NCBI GenBank assembly: GCA_016722945.1
Contig: JAEQMT010000064.1
Span: 19,075-83,074, forward strand
Length of the DNA stretch: 64,000 nt
Source: Desulfofustis sp. PB-SRB1
Lineage (GTDB): Bacteria > Desulfobacterota > Desulfobulbia > Desulfobulbales > Desulfocapsaceae
Direction: 5' to 3'
Shown piece by piece: positions 1-7,875 of this stretch (position 1 is the stretch's first letter; each line of letters starts with the position of its first letter). A model generated the notes under the pieces. The model ran no database searches, had not been told where the DNA came from, and was given only the letters and a program-made list of their open reading frames with translations. The position numbers were made by a program, and so were the translations under genes.

Positions 1-88
1 AAAACTTGAAGAAGAGGACAAGCAAGTAGTCAAAAAACTGATAGATGCTTTTCTAACAAAAAAACACATTCAAGAATTGGCCCGGTAA
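1..88 (+). pseudogene. XRE-family regulator, C-terminal end (left copy, cut by window edge)
   Basis: The reading frame enters from the left edge and encodes a charged helical tail (KLEEEDKQVVKKLI, ending IQELAR), with the stop at 86-88. It is identical to the end of the XRE gene at 10990-11229. Only the tail is visible, so whether this copy has an intact helix-turn-helix cannot be judged. hicB starts 19 bp downstream. Confidence 0.7.
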
Positions 89-107
89 AAGGCTCAGGAG
101 AACGCTT

Positions 108-338
108 ATGGAGAGATTCATCAACATCCATGTCGAGAAATTGCCGGAAGGGGTGTACCTCGCCACTTCCGACGATGTCCCCGGACTGGTAGCCCAAGGG
201 CGGACAGTTACTGAGACCATGGAAATTGCCCGCGATGTCGCCAGGAAACTTCTGGAAGCACAAGCAGAGAGGCGTACCAGCCCGTCACTACAGATCGTTG
301 GAGATGCTTTTGATTGCGCCCTGGTGGTAGGAGGGTGA
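108..338 (+). CDS. hicB: HicB-like antitoxin (left copy)
   Basis: This 76-residue protein has the compact HicB/DUF1902 fold signature: an N-terminal beta strand (FINIHVEKLPEGVYLATS), then DDVPGLVAQG, then a helix with TVTETMEIARDVARKLLEA. In the family this partial RNase H-like domain binds and neutralises the HicA toxin. No separate DNA-binding domain is visible, so the adjacent XRE protein could supply repression (inference). The stop codon TGA at 336-338 is followed directly by the hicA ATG, so the two are translationally coupled, with antitoxin first. A ribosome-binding site (caggaga) precedes the ATG. An identical copy lies at 11249-11479. Confidence 0.82.
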   Translation: MERFINIHVEKLPEGVYLATSDDVPGLVAQGRTVTETMEIARDVARKLLEAQAERRTSPSLQIVGDAFDCALVVGG

Positions 339-566
339 ATGGGGCGTTTGGCAGGTTTTCGTTACCGGGAGATAACCACGCGTCTTAAAGCATTTGGCTT
401 TGCCTTTGACCGCCAGGCTGCCGGTAGTCACGAGATCTGGTACAACGCACAAGCTGACCGATACACCACCATTCCCAATCATCCCGGCGACATGCCAGAG
501 GGCACTCTTCGTGCGATTCTCAAACAGGCCGGTATCTCGCCTGACGATTTCCTGAACAAAAAATAA
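339..566 (+). CDS. hicA: HicA-like mRNA interferase toxin (left copy)
   Basis: This 75-residue protein matches the HicA/YcfA family: a small dsRBD-like fold with the N-terminal FRYREITTRLKAFGF helix, the GSHEIW motif holding the conserved histidine, and the C-terminal motif MPEGTLRAILKQAGIS. HicA toxins cleave mRNA and are blocked by HicB. The start codon abuts the hicB stop. All hallmark residues appear intact, so this should be an active toxin, present twice in the window (also 11480-11707). The gene is followed at once by a dispersed repeat containing a short hairpin. Confidence 0.85.
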   Translation: MGRLAGFRYREITTRLKAFGFAFDRQAAGSHEIWYNAQADRYTTIPNHPGDMPEGTLRAILKQAGISPDDFLNKK

Positions 567-570
567 ACAC

Positions 571-641
571 CAATAAGCCGCTACACCGGACTACGCCGGT
601 GAGCTCTTCATTGACAAGTGTCAAGGATCGAGATTTTACCC
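571..641. repeat. Dispersed ~70-bp repeat with CACCGG/CCGGTG hairpin (copy 1)
   Basis: The segment reads taagccgctacaccgg, then actacg, then ccggtgagctcttca, and ends near gagattttaccc. It recurs at 11712-11782 (as part of the large repeat) and, diverged, at 40325-40392 in front of an unrelated gene set. The core hairpin has a 6-bp stem and 6-base loop. It may be a weak terminator for hicA or a small interspersed repeat. Confidence 0.6.
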
Positions 642-695
642 CCGTCTTTCCTCAGAAGCCTTTTAATGGGTGACCCCCTACTTTCCTTCCTTGCT

Positions 696-935
696 TTACA
701 TTGGTGTTAGACGTTTTGAAAAAATTGGCCATAAAAACCAAAAGATAACTGGTATACAAATTATGAAAAAAAAGAGCATATAGTATAAAGGAAAATTTGT
801 AAAGCCAATGTTGACCATATATTGCATTATTCCAGTTACTAATAGTATAGATGTTGTAACTATAAGTATCCCGACAGATGCAACCAGGCAAGCAATGGCA
901 GTAAGAATTGGGCCTGGTTTGTTTGACTTAGGCAT
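696..935 (-). CDS. Small two-helix membrane protein, candidate RHS immunity protein (left copy)
   Basis: This 79-residue protein has two long hydrophobic segments, about residues 10-35 (PILTAIACLVASVGILIVTT and onward) and 48-72 (FPLYYMLFFFIICIPVIFWF), with charged ends. That predicts a small inner-membrane protein with two transmembrane helices. I do not recognise the family. It lies immediately downstream of the RHS C-terminal end, on the same strand, in both copies of the repeat. That is the place where immunity proteins for RHS toxin tips normally sit, so an immunity role is plausible but only inferred from position. It could equally be an unrelated membrane protein. Confidence 0.55.
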   Translation of the reverse strand: MPKSNKPGPILTAIACLVASVGILIVTTSILLVTGIMQYMVNIGFTNFPLYYMLFFFIICIPVIFWFLWPIFSKRLTPM

Positions 936-1083
936 GTTTTTTTTAACGCCTTAGTGGCTCAAATAATTTGAGAAAGGATAACTATCGCATTTACAACATT
1001 CCAGAAAGTATTCTTTACCTGTATATAGACCAGACAGATCAAAATAGTTTTTATTGTAAACAATCAAATCATATATCAGTTAT

Positions 1084-1605
1084 TTAGTCCGAACAGCATC
1101 CAATTTTTTCTTTGGAAACTATAACATCACCACAAATCGACCACTTTCCACCAATACCACCTGCCCATCCTAACACGGCTCCCCCGTCCCAACCATTTTT
1201 TGGATCCCATTGAACATTTGCTGAGTACAGTAATTTATCTGTTTGGTTTAGATAATATGTTCTCGTGCTTGGACAACCTCCTTTGATACTGTTTCCAAAT
1301 GGGCTAACAGAAGGGAGCGGTGCTTTCCCTACCGAAGCGGATGCACCAGCACCACCACAAACAGTAAAATATTTAACTCTGTATAGATTCTGACCTTCAC
1401 AACACTCAACACTAGAATAATTTAATTCTCCACCAGCTATTATATATACACCTATCCCAATAGACCACAACCCCAACGGATCAACCTTATTAACCGGATC
1501 ATTTTGAACATACCCGTACAAATTAATCCCCCCTTCAAGCCCAATCGGATCAGCAGAGATATAGCGCCCGGTGGCAGGGTCGTAGAATCTGTGCCAAGAT
1601 TTCAC
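1084..1605 (-). pseudogene. Orphan RHS C-terminal end (core motif plus variable tip)
   Basis: This frame encodes 173 residues: the RHS core ([18 protein letters not shown] and the [19 protein letters not shown] motif) followed by a roughly 130-residue variable tip identical to that of the complete RHS protein at 12225-16283. The frame could start at a GTG at 1605, preceded by a purine-rich stretch, but there is no RHS shell, so it is best read as a displaced RHS tip. Identity to the complete gene ends three codons upstream of the core motif. The tip is cysteine-rich ([23 protein letters not shown]) and matches no toxin family I recognise. Confidence 0.8.
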
Positions 1606-1847
1606 GATGCGCCTTCTCCCCCCAAAGAGCTGTTTTTCGTGGGGGTTCGCGCAGATTCAAAGAGCAGTGTTCAGTATTACCCGAGATCGCCTGACAAGAC
1701 AAGCACCAGCAGGCGGTTAAAGAAAAAGAAAGGGAATATCCGGGAAGTGGTTTTTGTCGGGGAGCCCCCGCGCAGCAGGGGGCGGACGGGTGGGCACGGC
1801 AGCGGCGGTAGGTGGGTGGCGGGTGGAGGGTGGTGTGCCTTTCGCCA

Positions 1848-1967
1848 CTAAACATAAGAACTTATGTTTAGCGAACAAGGGAACAGGCCGGCGGCCGGCC
1901 TGCGTTTTTTTTTTGCAGGCCGGATGACGGACTGCACGTCGCATAATAGCGCTATTGTGCGACGTGC
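1848..1967. other. Cluster of three dyad-symmetric sites downstream of paired recombinases
   Basis: Three inverted repeats lie within 120 bp. The first is a perfect dyad at 1848-1871 (CTAAACATAAG, AA, then its complement). The second, at 1895-1923, has a 9-bp GC-rich stem (CCGGCCTGC) around a T-rich loop. The third is a 34-bp near-perfect palindrome at 1934-1967 (GCACGTCGCATAATAGC and its complement with one mismatch). They sit between the broken RHS end and the 3' end of the recombinase genes. They could be recombination sites for those tyrosine recombinases, or a terminator complex; none has a clear T-tract after it. Confidence 0.5.
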
Positions 1968-2094
1968 CGCCGGGAGCGCAGTGGCGGAAGGTGCACTGCC
2001 CGGAACTCGGCGCCGCCTTCGCTGCTGCCGTGCCCGGGCGGGCGGGGGTCCTCAGTTCAAAGGGCCGCGGGCCCCACTGATCCACGTAGCTGTT
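1968..2094. other. GC-rich non-coding stretch
   Basis: No convincing gene lies here, nor in 1606-1847. Both stretches are very GC-rich, with short reading frames of biased composition on both strands that resemble no family I know. A short GGGCC/GGCCC hairpin lies near 2062-2076. Confidence 0.5.
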
Positions 2095-3016
2095 TTATAC
2101 AGACTCGCCCGGATGATACCTGGCGTGGATCTCTTTGAGGTCGTTGATGGTGACCCTGGTGTAGATCTGGGTGGACTCCAGGGACGCATGGCCCAGCATC
2201 TCCTGGATATGACGGATGGGCGCTCCGTTTTTCAGCATATGGGTCGCACAGGTGTGACGGAAGGTATGGGTGGTCACGTTTTTTCTAATCTTTGCTTGGT
2301 GAGCCGCTTTTTTTAACGACGGCCCAGACGGCGGTGGGCGTCATCTTCGTTCCCCAGCGATTGAGCACCAGATACCCTGTTTCCTTTCCCCGGCTCATGG
2401 CCGGTCGGACCATGAGAAGATACTGCTTTATTATATCGCACACCCGTGAGCTTATCGGTACGACACGGTCTTTTGTTCCCTTGCCGGATCTGATCGTCAG
2501 ATACCCATGCACGATATCGAGATCACCGGTCTTGACCGCTGCCATCTCAGCGGCCCTGATGCCGGTATCGTAGAGGATTTCCAGGATGATCCTGTTACGG
2601 TAGCCGTCAGGTGTCCGCATATCCGGGGCGGCCATGATCTTTGTTATCTCAACGTACTCCAGGATCACCTTTGGTAAGCGTTTCGGCTGCTTCGGCAACG
2701 TGATCGTCTTGCTGAGATCAGCGGTAAGATAATCCGTTGCATAGAGATACCGGGCAAAGCCGCGAACCGAACAGAGATACTTTTCCCTGGTACTGACCGA
2801 GAGCTGCTTACCTTTGGCAGTCAGCCGGTAGGCAAGGTCTTCCTGGAACAGATGCAAGGCATTCCGGTTAAACTGCACCAGCTCGGTTATCCCTTCATGT
2901 TCCAGAAAGAGAGCCATGGCATTCAAGGCGCCCCGGATGTTGCGGATCGTCAACGGTGAACGGTTCAGGATCTTCAGTTCCTCTAGATATCCCGGTATCA
3001 GTTCTCTGATCAGCAT
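2095..3016 (-). pseudogene. Tyrosine recombinase A, split by a homopolymer frameshift
   Basis: This is a phage-integrase/XerC-like tyrosine recombinase in two frames. The upstream part (2285-3016) has the SAM-like N-terminal core-binding domain and the first catalytic arginine (YDTGIRAAEMAAVKTGDLD). The downstream part (2095 to about 2310) carries HTFRHTCATHML, the LGHASLESTQIYTRV box and the nucleophilic tyrosine. The break is at seven Ts at 2308-2314 (A7 in the gene); six would restore the frame, giving a protein of about 306 residues. All catalytic residues are present, so this is either a very recent lesion or a sequencing error. It overlaps recombinase B by 7 bp, implying coupled translation of a recombinase pair. 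Confidence 0.85.
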
Positions 3017-3909
3017 GGTGGATGCGTCCGGGTATGAGTTTCCTTGAGGTCGATTGGGTATACTCGGGTATAGATTTGGGTGGTCCGGATGTGTCGATGA
3101 CCCAGCAGCTTCTGGACATAGCGGATATCAGCCCCTTGTTGGAGAAGATGGGTCGCACAGCTCCTCCTGAAGCTATGCGGTGAAGCGGTCTTTGTGATTC
3201 CGGCGGATTTTTTGTAGTGAAACAGTGATGTCCTGATACTGTTACCGGTCACCGGCCTGCCTTGATCGGTGAGAAAGAGCCGTCTTTGCTGCTTGTTCTT
3301 CTGGGCATACCGGGGCCGGATGTTTTTCAGATATTCTTTCAGATACGTGGCCGCATTGCTGCCGAGGGGAACCACCCGCTGCCGGTTGCCCTTGCCTTTT
3401 CTGATATGCAGAACCTTGTCTTTCAGGTCAACGTCATGAACGGTGAGCTGTACCAGCTCATTGAGCCGTATCCCTGAAGAATACAGCGTTTCCATGATAG
3501 CCCTATCTCTGATCTGCATCCGTAACGAGAGGTTGGGCTGTTCCAGGAGCAGCCGCATTTCCGCAACCGTCAGCACCGGCGGCAATGTCCGGTTCTGGCG
3601 GTTGGTTTCCCGTATTTTCTCTGTCGGATCAAGTAGGAGCCGGTGAGTATCAAGCAGCCAGCCGAACAGCCGCTTTACCGGTCTGAGCCGCATTCCCTTG
3701 GTCTCTTCGGCAATAGCCATATCGGCTACCAGAAGCTGGTAGGTTCTGATCGTCTCATTGGTGACCTGCTTGAGATCCATCACCTCTATTTTCCTGAGAT
3801 AGTCCAGAAAGTAACCGAGATAGACCGAGTAACATTCGATGGTTGAGGCGGCATAGCCACTGCTTTCCAGGTAGTTCTTGAACCTGATCTTTGCTGTATC
3901 GATATCCAT
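3010..3909 (-). CDS. Tyrosine recombinase B (XerC/D-like)
   Basis: This protein of about 299 residues has an N-terminal SAM-like domain (IRFKNYLESSGYAASTIECY) and a full catalytic domain: the arginine in SSGIRLNELVQLTV, a lysine in the HIRKGKGNRQRVVPL hairpin, HSFRRSCATHL, LLGHRHIRTTQIYTRV and the terminal tyrosine. I chose the ATG at 3909 (MDIDTAKI), which has GGAGG upstream. The frame is open to 4185, but that extension is low-complexity and contains a QKTEDR repeat tract. It lies between the primase gene and recombinase A on the same strand. Paired recombinases of this kind usually act as the integration and excision enzymes of a mobile element. Confidence 0.85.
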   Translation of the reverse strand: MDIDTAKIRFKNYLESSGYAASTIECYSVYLGYFLDYLRKIEVMDLKQVTNETIRTYQLLVADMAIAEETKGMRLRPVKRLFGWLLDTHRLLLDPTEKIRETNRQNRTLPPVLTVAEMRLLLEQPNLSLRMQIRDRAIMETLYSSGIRLNELVQLTVHDVDLKDKVLHIRKGKGNRQRVVPLGSNAATYLKEYLKNIRPRYAQKNKQQRRLFLTDQGRPVTGNSIRTSLFHYKKSAGITKTASPHSFRRSCATHLLQQGADIRYVQKLLGHRHIRTTQIYTRVYPIDLKETHTRTHPPC

Positions 3910-4028
3910 ATTCTTCGTATCCCTCCTCTGGTGGCGGTTCTCGTCAGAGACCCGGTACATGGTGGCTTCATTGCGGTATCGATTACCTTTGCCCGTGACA
4001 GCCAGGCAGCGTCGCTGGTTTTCCGTCC

Positions 4029-4073
<45 letters not shown>

Positions 4074-4209
4074 GTACCCCTGGGGCTTGTTCTCCTGCCT
4101 CGCCCTCGGGGTTGTTGTCTTTTTTCTTTAACTGCACGGAGTTATCTGTGTTTTTTCGAGCCTCGGAGTACCCTCGGGGTAGCACGTTTTCCCCTCGGGG
4201 TCAGGGTAT

Positions 4210-6954
4210 TTACCCTCGGGGTAACGCTTCATCTTCCCGGTTCATCAACGTTTCTATCTGCTCAACGCTGGTCAGGTTGAGGTAACACGTTTCTTGATGC
4301 TCCTCCCCCTGGCCCTGATAGTTGAGGATATAGCTGTACTCCTTGCCTCTGGAGCTGGTGCGGACACCGATGTACTCCATTTCTTCAAGCTGCTTGATAT
4401 GAGCCCTGATCTGCCAGTCACTCCAGCCGGTGTATTCCCGGATCATCCTCCGGGTGAAGAAGATTTCATCTATGGGGGCGTTGTTCTGCTCCGCCTGTTC
4501 CTTTACCATTTCGTAGATCTTCGATAGCAAGGTCCTGGACGGTTTGACCAGTTCATCCATGGATTGACCGAGAACCACATTGGCAAGGCGGTTAGCTGTC
4601 TCAATGTCGGTAAGCGTGACTTCGATATATTCAACCGGCGTGCCGTCCACCTCCACGGTCTGTATCTCCCGCTGATACTGGTGCAGGAAGGCCACCGCCC
4701 GGATGAGGCCGAGGTATTTCTTGTGGTCCCGCCTGGCCCGGAGCGAGTGGCTGGGATAATTGAGATATTCGGCATACGGGTTGACCACCGCCAGGGGCAT
4801 GAGCATTCGTTGCACCGCATGGTGCTTTCTGGTAACGGTGTGCTGCTTCTTTTCCCGGATCAGCCCGGCCAGCGTTTCCGCCTCCCGCTGCCGCTGATGG
4901 ATGGCCCCGGTCATGGCGGCCGATTCATCGATGGTCAGAAAGATAAAGCGTGAGGCCGTCTCCTGGTCGATCTCGGTGGCGGTGGTGGTGATCATCACGC
5001 AGACCGGGCCGTTTACCGTGTATTCCTCGGTCTTCATCCTGCCGTTGGCATCCTTGCCGGTGGCGGCCACGGTAATCTTCTTGGCCGACTGGATCGTTCT
5101 GATCGAGTAGGCGGCGCCGCCCATCCCTTCGGCCTCCTCGATGGCCAGGATCTTGTGCACCAACGAGTCTTCTTCTTTGTAGAACAGGGCCTGGTCGGTA
5201 ACCCGGGTGTATTTGATATACTCTTCATCGGGGATCAGCGAGATGATGGCATCCTGCAGGGTGGATTTGCCGGCCGCGGAGCGGGACTGGATGAGCACCG
5301 ATAAGGGCTCGGTCAGTTTCCTGGAAGTGGCGGCCAGGTACCCCACCAGCTTGTTGATCTTCTCACCGGTGACGCCCAGGGTGTCGAAGTCGGTGAGCAG
5401 CGCCGCGAAGATATCGTCGCTTTTCAGAAAGGATAAGGCCAGCTCCTTATCCCCTGTGCTGATCTCGGTGTGCTGCTGCTCTTTCTTCTCCGGCCGCCAC
5501 TGTTCCACCAACTGCAGCAGTTTGGCCAGGTCTTCCTTGATCAGCGCTTCCGGCTCGGCAAACAGATCGGCACAGAGCTTGGCGAACCAGTGGCGGGATC
5601 TCGAAGAATACAGATCGATGGTAGTCAGCTCGAAGGGTTTTGATGATGAAACGTCCTCACTGACCTTGATGGTGGCTTTGAGCTGGGTATCGCCCCGCTG
5701 GATGCCTTTTACCTGGTAGTGCCGTGTGGCGTAGCCCACCGTGAAACCGTGTTCTTCCTGCTGGTATAGGGTTTGTTTACGCTTGTGCAGCGAATCTGAC
5801 TGCTCCACCGATGCCGGGTTGGCCGCTTTGAGCAGCTGCTCGAACTCTTCGGGAGTGTGGCGGTTGAAGTAGATGGTGATATCCTTGTCCGGCAGCTCGA
5901 CGGTGTAGACGGTTATTCCTTTCTTCTGTAACTGCTCCGCCGCCTGTGTGGCTCCGTTCTTGCCGGCAGGGTCACTGTCAAAGCAGAGATACACCTCTGT
6001 TACCGCGCTGTTAAAGAGAACAAGATGATCCTCGGTTACCCCGTTAACCCCATAGGCGGGAATGACATTGGTAAAACCCTGGTCGTACAGGGTCACGGCA
6101 TCGATAATCGATTCGGTAAGGATGATGGAAGCGCTTCGTGGTACCGCCTGGCGGTTGACGAGCCCGGAGCGTGAACCGGCCAGGTACAGGTGGCTGACCC
6201 CATGTGCCGGGTCGATGTTTCTGCCATAGAGATTGACGATTGCCCCATCTGTATCATAGATCGGAAAGACCACGCAGTTGTAGAAGATTTCGTTGCCTTT
6301 GGCATTGAGGATGCCGAGCGTTTTCAGCGTCTTGATGACGGCCGGATCTTCGGGCAGGATCTTTTTCAGGCTGCCGTTCACAAAGCCCGTGCCGAAGTCG
6401 GTGCATGTCTGGTTGTTTGTAATCCCCCGGTTCTTGAGGTAGTCCAGGCCTCTCTGATCTTCAGTAAAGCTGTGCTGATAATACCCCACTACTCGGGCCA
6501 GTAACTTCTTCTCGGCCACACTCAGCACTTTCTTACCCGGTCTTTTCTGACTTCTGTCCTCTGTCTTCTGAATTCTGTTCCCCCGAGCCAGCAGCTTTTT
6601 GTCGGCCACGCTGAGCCCTTTCTTTTTTTCTTTAACTGCTGCTTTTCTGTCTTCTGTCCTCTGACTTCTGACTTCTGAGGGCGGTCTCTCAGCCAGCCGT
6701 CTGACAGCTTCTTTGAAATCGACTCCATGTATCAGCTCAACGAAGCGGATAACATCGCCGCCCGTCCCACAGCCAAAGCAGTTCCACAGGTTTTCCTTGG
6801 GATTGACGGTAAGTGATGGGGTGGTATCTTCATGGAAGGGGCAGAAGCCCCGGTAGTTCTCGCCGACCTGTTTCAGCTCAACGCCGCGGGCCTTCATGAA
6901 AGAAACCAGCTCAACGCCGTGTTTGATGGCCTCTATTTCGTCTTGACTGATCAT
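4210..6954 (-). CDS. CHC2/TOPRIM primase-helicase of a mobile element
   Basis: This is a 914-residue replication protein. Residues about 30-75 form a CHC2 zinc finger (GFCPFHEDTTPS, then NLWNCFGCGTGGD), as in DnaG-type primases. A TOPRIM domain follows at about 275-385, with ILTESIIDAVTL and LCFDSDPAGKNG supplying the acidic metal ligands. The C-terminal half has a P-loop (RSAAGKSTLQ) and Walker B (ILAIEEAEG), suggesting a helicase or ATPase, then a likely winged-helix end (FFTRRMIREYTGWSDWQIRAH). Residues about 100-150 are disordered and hold two QRTEDR/QKTEDR tracts inserted between duplicated LSVADKKLLAR and LSVAEKKLLAR segments. It probably replicates the element mobilised by the two downstream recombinases. 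Confidence 0.85.
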   Translation of the reverse strand: MISQDEIEAIKHGVELVSFMKARGVELKQVGENYRGFCPFHEDTTPSLTVNPKENLWNCFGCGTGGDVIRFVELIHGVDFKEAVRRLAERPPSEVRSQRTEDRKAAVKEKKKGLSVADKKLLARGNRIQKTEDRSQKRPGKKVLSVAEKKLLARVVGYYQHSFTEDQRGLDYLKNRGITNNQTCTDFGTGFVNGSLKKILPEDPAVIKTLKTLGILNAKGNEIFYNCVVFPIYDTDGAIVNLYGRNIDPAHGVSHLYLAGSRSGLVNRQAVPRSASIILTESIIDAVTLYDQGFTNVIPAYGVNGVTEDHLVLFNSAVTEVYLCFDSDPAGKNGATQAAEQLQKKGITVYTVELPDKDITIYFNRHTPEEFEQLLKAANPASVEQSDSLHKRKQTLYQQEEHGFTVGYATRHYQVKGIQRGDTQLKATIKVSEDVSSSKPFELTTIDLYSSRSRHWFAKLCADLFAEPEALIKEDLAKLLQLVEQWRPEKKEQQHTEISTGDKELALSFLKSDDIFAALLTDFDTLGVTGEKINKLVGYLAATSRKLTEPLSVLIQSRSAAGKSTLQDAIISLIPDEEYIKYTRVTDQALFYKEEDSLVHKILAIEEAEGMGGAAYSIRTIQSAKKITVAATGKDANGRMKTEEYTVNGPVCVMITTTATEIDQETASRFIFLTIDESAAMTGAIHQRQREAETLAGLIREKKQHTVTRKHHAVQRMLMPLAVVNPYAEYLNYPSHSLRARRDHKKYLGLIRAVAFLHQYQREIQTVEVDGTPVEYIEVTLTDIETANRLANVVLGQSMDELVKPSRTLLSKIYEMVKEQAEQNNAPIDEIFFTRRMIREYTGWSDWQIRAHIKQLEEMEYIGVRTSSRGKEYSYILNYQGQGEEHQETCYLNLTSVEQIETLMNREDEALPRG
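6545..6579. repeat. TCTG(T/A)CTTC repeat tract inside the primase gene
   Basis: In-frame repeats of the ctgtcctctgtcttctg type encode NRIQKTEDRSQK on the minus strand. The tract sits between two near-identical 11-residue segments (LSVADKKLLAR and LSVAEKKLLAR), as if insertion of the tract had duplicated its target. Confidence 0.8.
6643..6678. repeat. TCTG(T/A)CTTC repeat tract inside the primase gene (second)
   Basis: In-frame repeats encode SEVRSQRTEDRK on the minus strand, just after the CHC2 zinc finger region. They are of the same type as the tracts at 4029 and 6545. Confidence 0.8.
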
Positions 6955-7213
6955 TGTTCTCTCTCCTCATATCTCGCAGGTCAAACAGCATATCTCTGAG
7001 CAGGTTCAGTGATTCTCGTAGATGCACCGGGTTCACCAGGGCGGTGCCGCTTCGGTATTGCCGCTCCAACCCCTCCAGGTCGGCGCCGCTGATCTCAAAG
7101 GCGGCGATCCCTCTGGCCGCGTCCTTGATCCTGATGCCGCGCAGTGCCGCGCCCTTGCACAGGAAAAAGGCGCCGACATAGATGTCCGTGGTCTCGTAGG
7201 TGGCGATGGCTCA
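6911..7213 (-). CDS. DUF5659-like small protein with an unclear start
   Basis: The open frame encodes about 99 residues: TYETTDIYVGAFFLCKGAAL, then FEISGADLEGLERQYRSG, then VNPVHLRESLNLLRDMLFD. This pattern (an N-terminal TTDIY segment, a central FEI strand and a C-terminal helix) resembles DUF5659 proteins often found beside primase/recombinase elements; their function is unknown. The frame follows a TGA at 7211-7213 and has no ATG or GTG at its head. A strong AGGAGG lies 9 bp before an ATC codon, while the nearby ATG (gtgATGagc) is in another frame. Either a rare ATC start is used, or a frameshift separates it from the upstream frame (MARAKVTGWYDPGEI, from 7325). It overlaps the primase start. 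Confidence 0.5.
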
Positions 7214-7302
7214 TCACCTCCTTTGGGTCGCCATGATTGATTTTTTCCGGGAGATATGGGAGAAGAGCAGGACGCTTCGGTATCTCGCCGGGGTCGTACC
7301 AG

Positions 7303-7350
7303 CCCGTCACCTTCGCTCTTGCCACAGACCGGAGGGTGACGGGTTTTTTT
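7303..7350 (+). terminator. Intrinsic-terminator-like hairpin
   Basis: CCCGTCACCTTC pairs with GGAGGGTGACGGG across a short loop and is followed directly by seven Ts on the plus strand. No plus-strand gene ends just before it, so its partner is unclear. On the minus strand the same hairpin lies at the head of the primase transcript and could act as a leader structure. Confidence 0.45.
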
Positions 7351-7491
7351 CATAAAAAAATGAATAAAACATCAATGATGCACAATATAGCATCCATGCC
7401 GGATAAGTGTCAAGCGTTAATGATCCATGAAGCACCCATAAAGCATTATTTTTCTCGAACATGTGGTGCAATATGGCTATAACTTGCTTTA
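7351..7491. promoter_or_regulatory. AT-rich intergenic region, likely promoter of the XRE gene
   Basis: About 140 bp of AT-rich sequence separates the divergent primase and XRE genes. A TATAAC-like -10 (ggctataacttgc) lies about 12-18 bp before the ATG at 7492, so the transcript would have a very short leader. I cannot place a convincing -35. Confidence 0.35.
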
Positions 7492-7635
7492 TGGAAAACA
7501 AAGAGAACCAAACCGAGGCAGGTTTCGCCGCAAGGCTCTTGTCCTTACGTAAACAGAAAAATCTTTCCCAGACAGAATTGGGGAAGATTGTAGATGTCCA
7601 TTATTCCCATATCGGACGTTATGAACGGGAGTGAT
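7492..7635 (+). pseudogene. XRE-family regulator, N-terminal part, cut by an IS21-family insertion
   Basis: The ATG at 7492 opens a helix-turn-helix of the Cro/C1 type: FAARLLSLRKQKNLSQTELG, then VDVHYSHIGRYER. The frame then runs into the left end of the insertion at 7632 and stops. The rest of the same protein (GISRPAADTLKRMADALGVS) resumes at 10990. Joined, they give a regulator of about 124 residues with a normal HTH_3 domain and a helical tail. It precedes hicB-hicA in the same orientation, so it probably controlled that module or the adjoining element before disruption. Confidence 0.8.
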
Positions 7636-7751
7636 CAACGACAATTATTCTTCCCACTCAACGACAATTATATTTCCCGACATTCCTCACCATTACTATC
7701 TCTTTATACCATGTTGGATAATCCATCGTGTTACGATGTCATTCTTTTCCA

Positions 7752-7798
7752 TCCGCCCGGTCGGAGGGAGCCCGTAGGGCGACCGGAGACCGGGCGGA
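7752..7798. repeat. Hairpin with GGAGGGAGCCCGTAGGGCGACCGGA loop type
   Basis: An 11-bp perfect stem (TCCGCCCGGTC) encloses a 25-base loop that starts GGAGGGAGCCCGTAGGG and ends CGACCGGA. The loop contains its own small GCCC/GGGC stem. A hairpin with a different stem and almost the same loop lies at 60192-60252. Confidence 0.75.
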
Positions 7799-7875
7799 CA
7801 CCGTGAGGTGGCCCCACCATAGTCAAGGACAATTTTCCCTGAATTTAAGGGTTCCTCGTCTTTATTCGCAGCTGA

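Larger units (their letters stand above)
1..1597. repeat. 1.6-kb direct repeat, left copy
   Basis: This stretch matches 11142-12738 in the same orientation at every position I compared, with a constant offset of 11141. It carries the 3' end of an XRE regulator gene, hicB, hicA, a small membrane protein and the last 171 codons of an RHS gene. The match stops right after 1597, inside the codons just before the RHS core motif YDPATGRY. The left limit lies outside the window. Confidence 0.95.

Noticed and set aside
1848..1871. Perfect palindrome read as an integron attC site
   Set aside because: It is too short and too perfect, lacks the spaced core sites and is not next to a cassette gene.
2305..2320. 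Programmed -1 frameshift at the A7 run in recombinase A
   Set aside because: The restored frame needs a +1 shift (one A fewer), not -1, and no stimulatory structure is evident; a homopolymer indel is simpler.
7033..7353. 106-codon minus-strand frame starting MKKTRHPPVCGK
   Set aside because: Its translation is Arg/Pro/Ser-rich and overlaps the better conserved DUF5659-like frame; its start lies inside a terminator-like hairpin.
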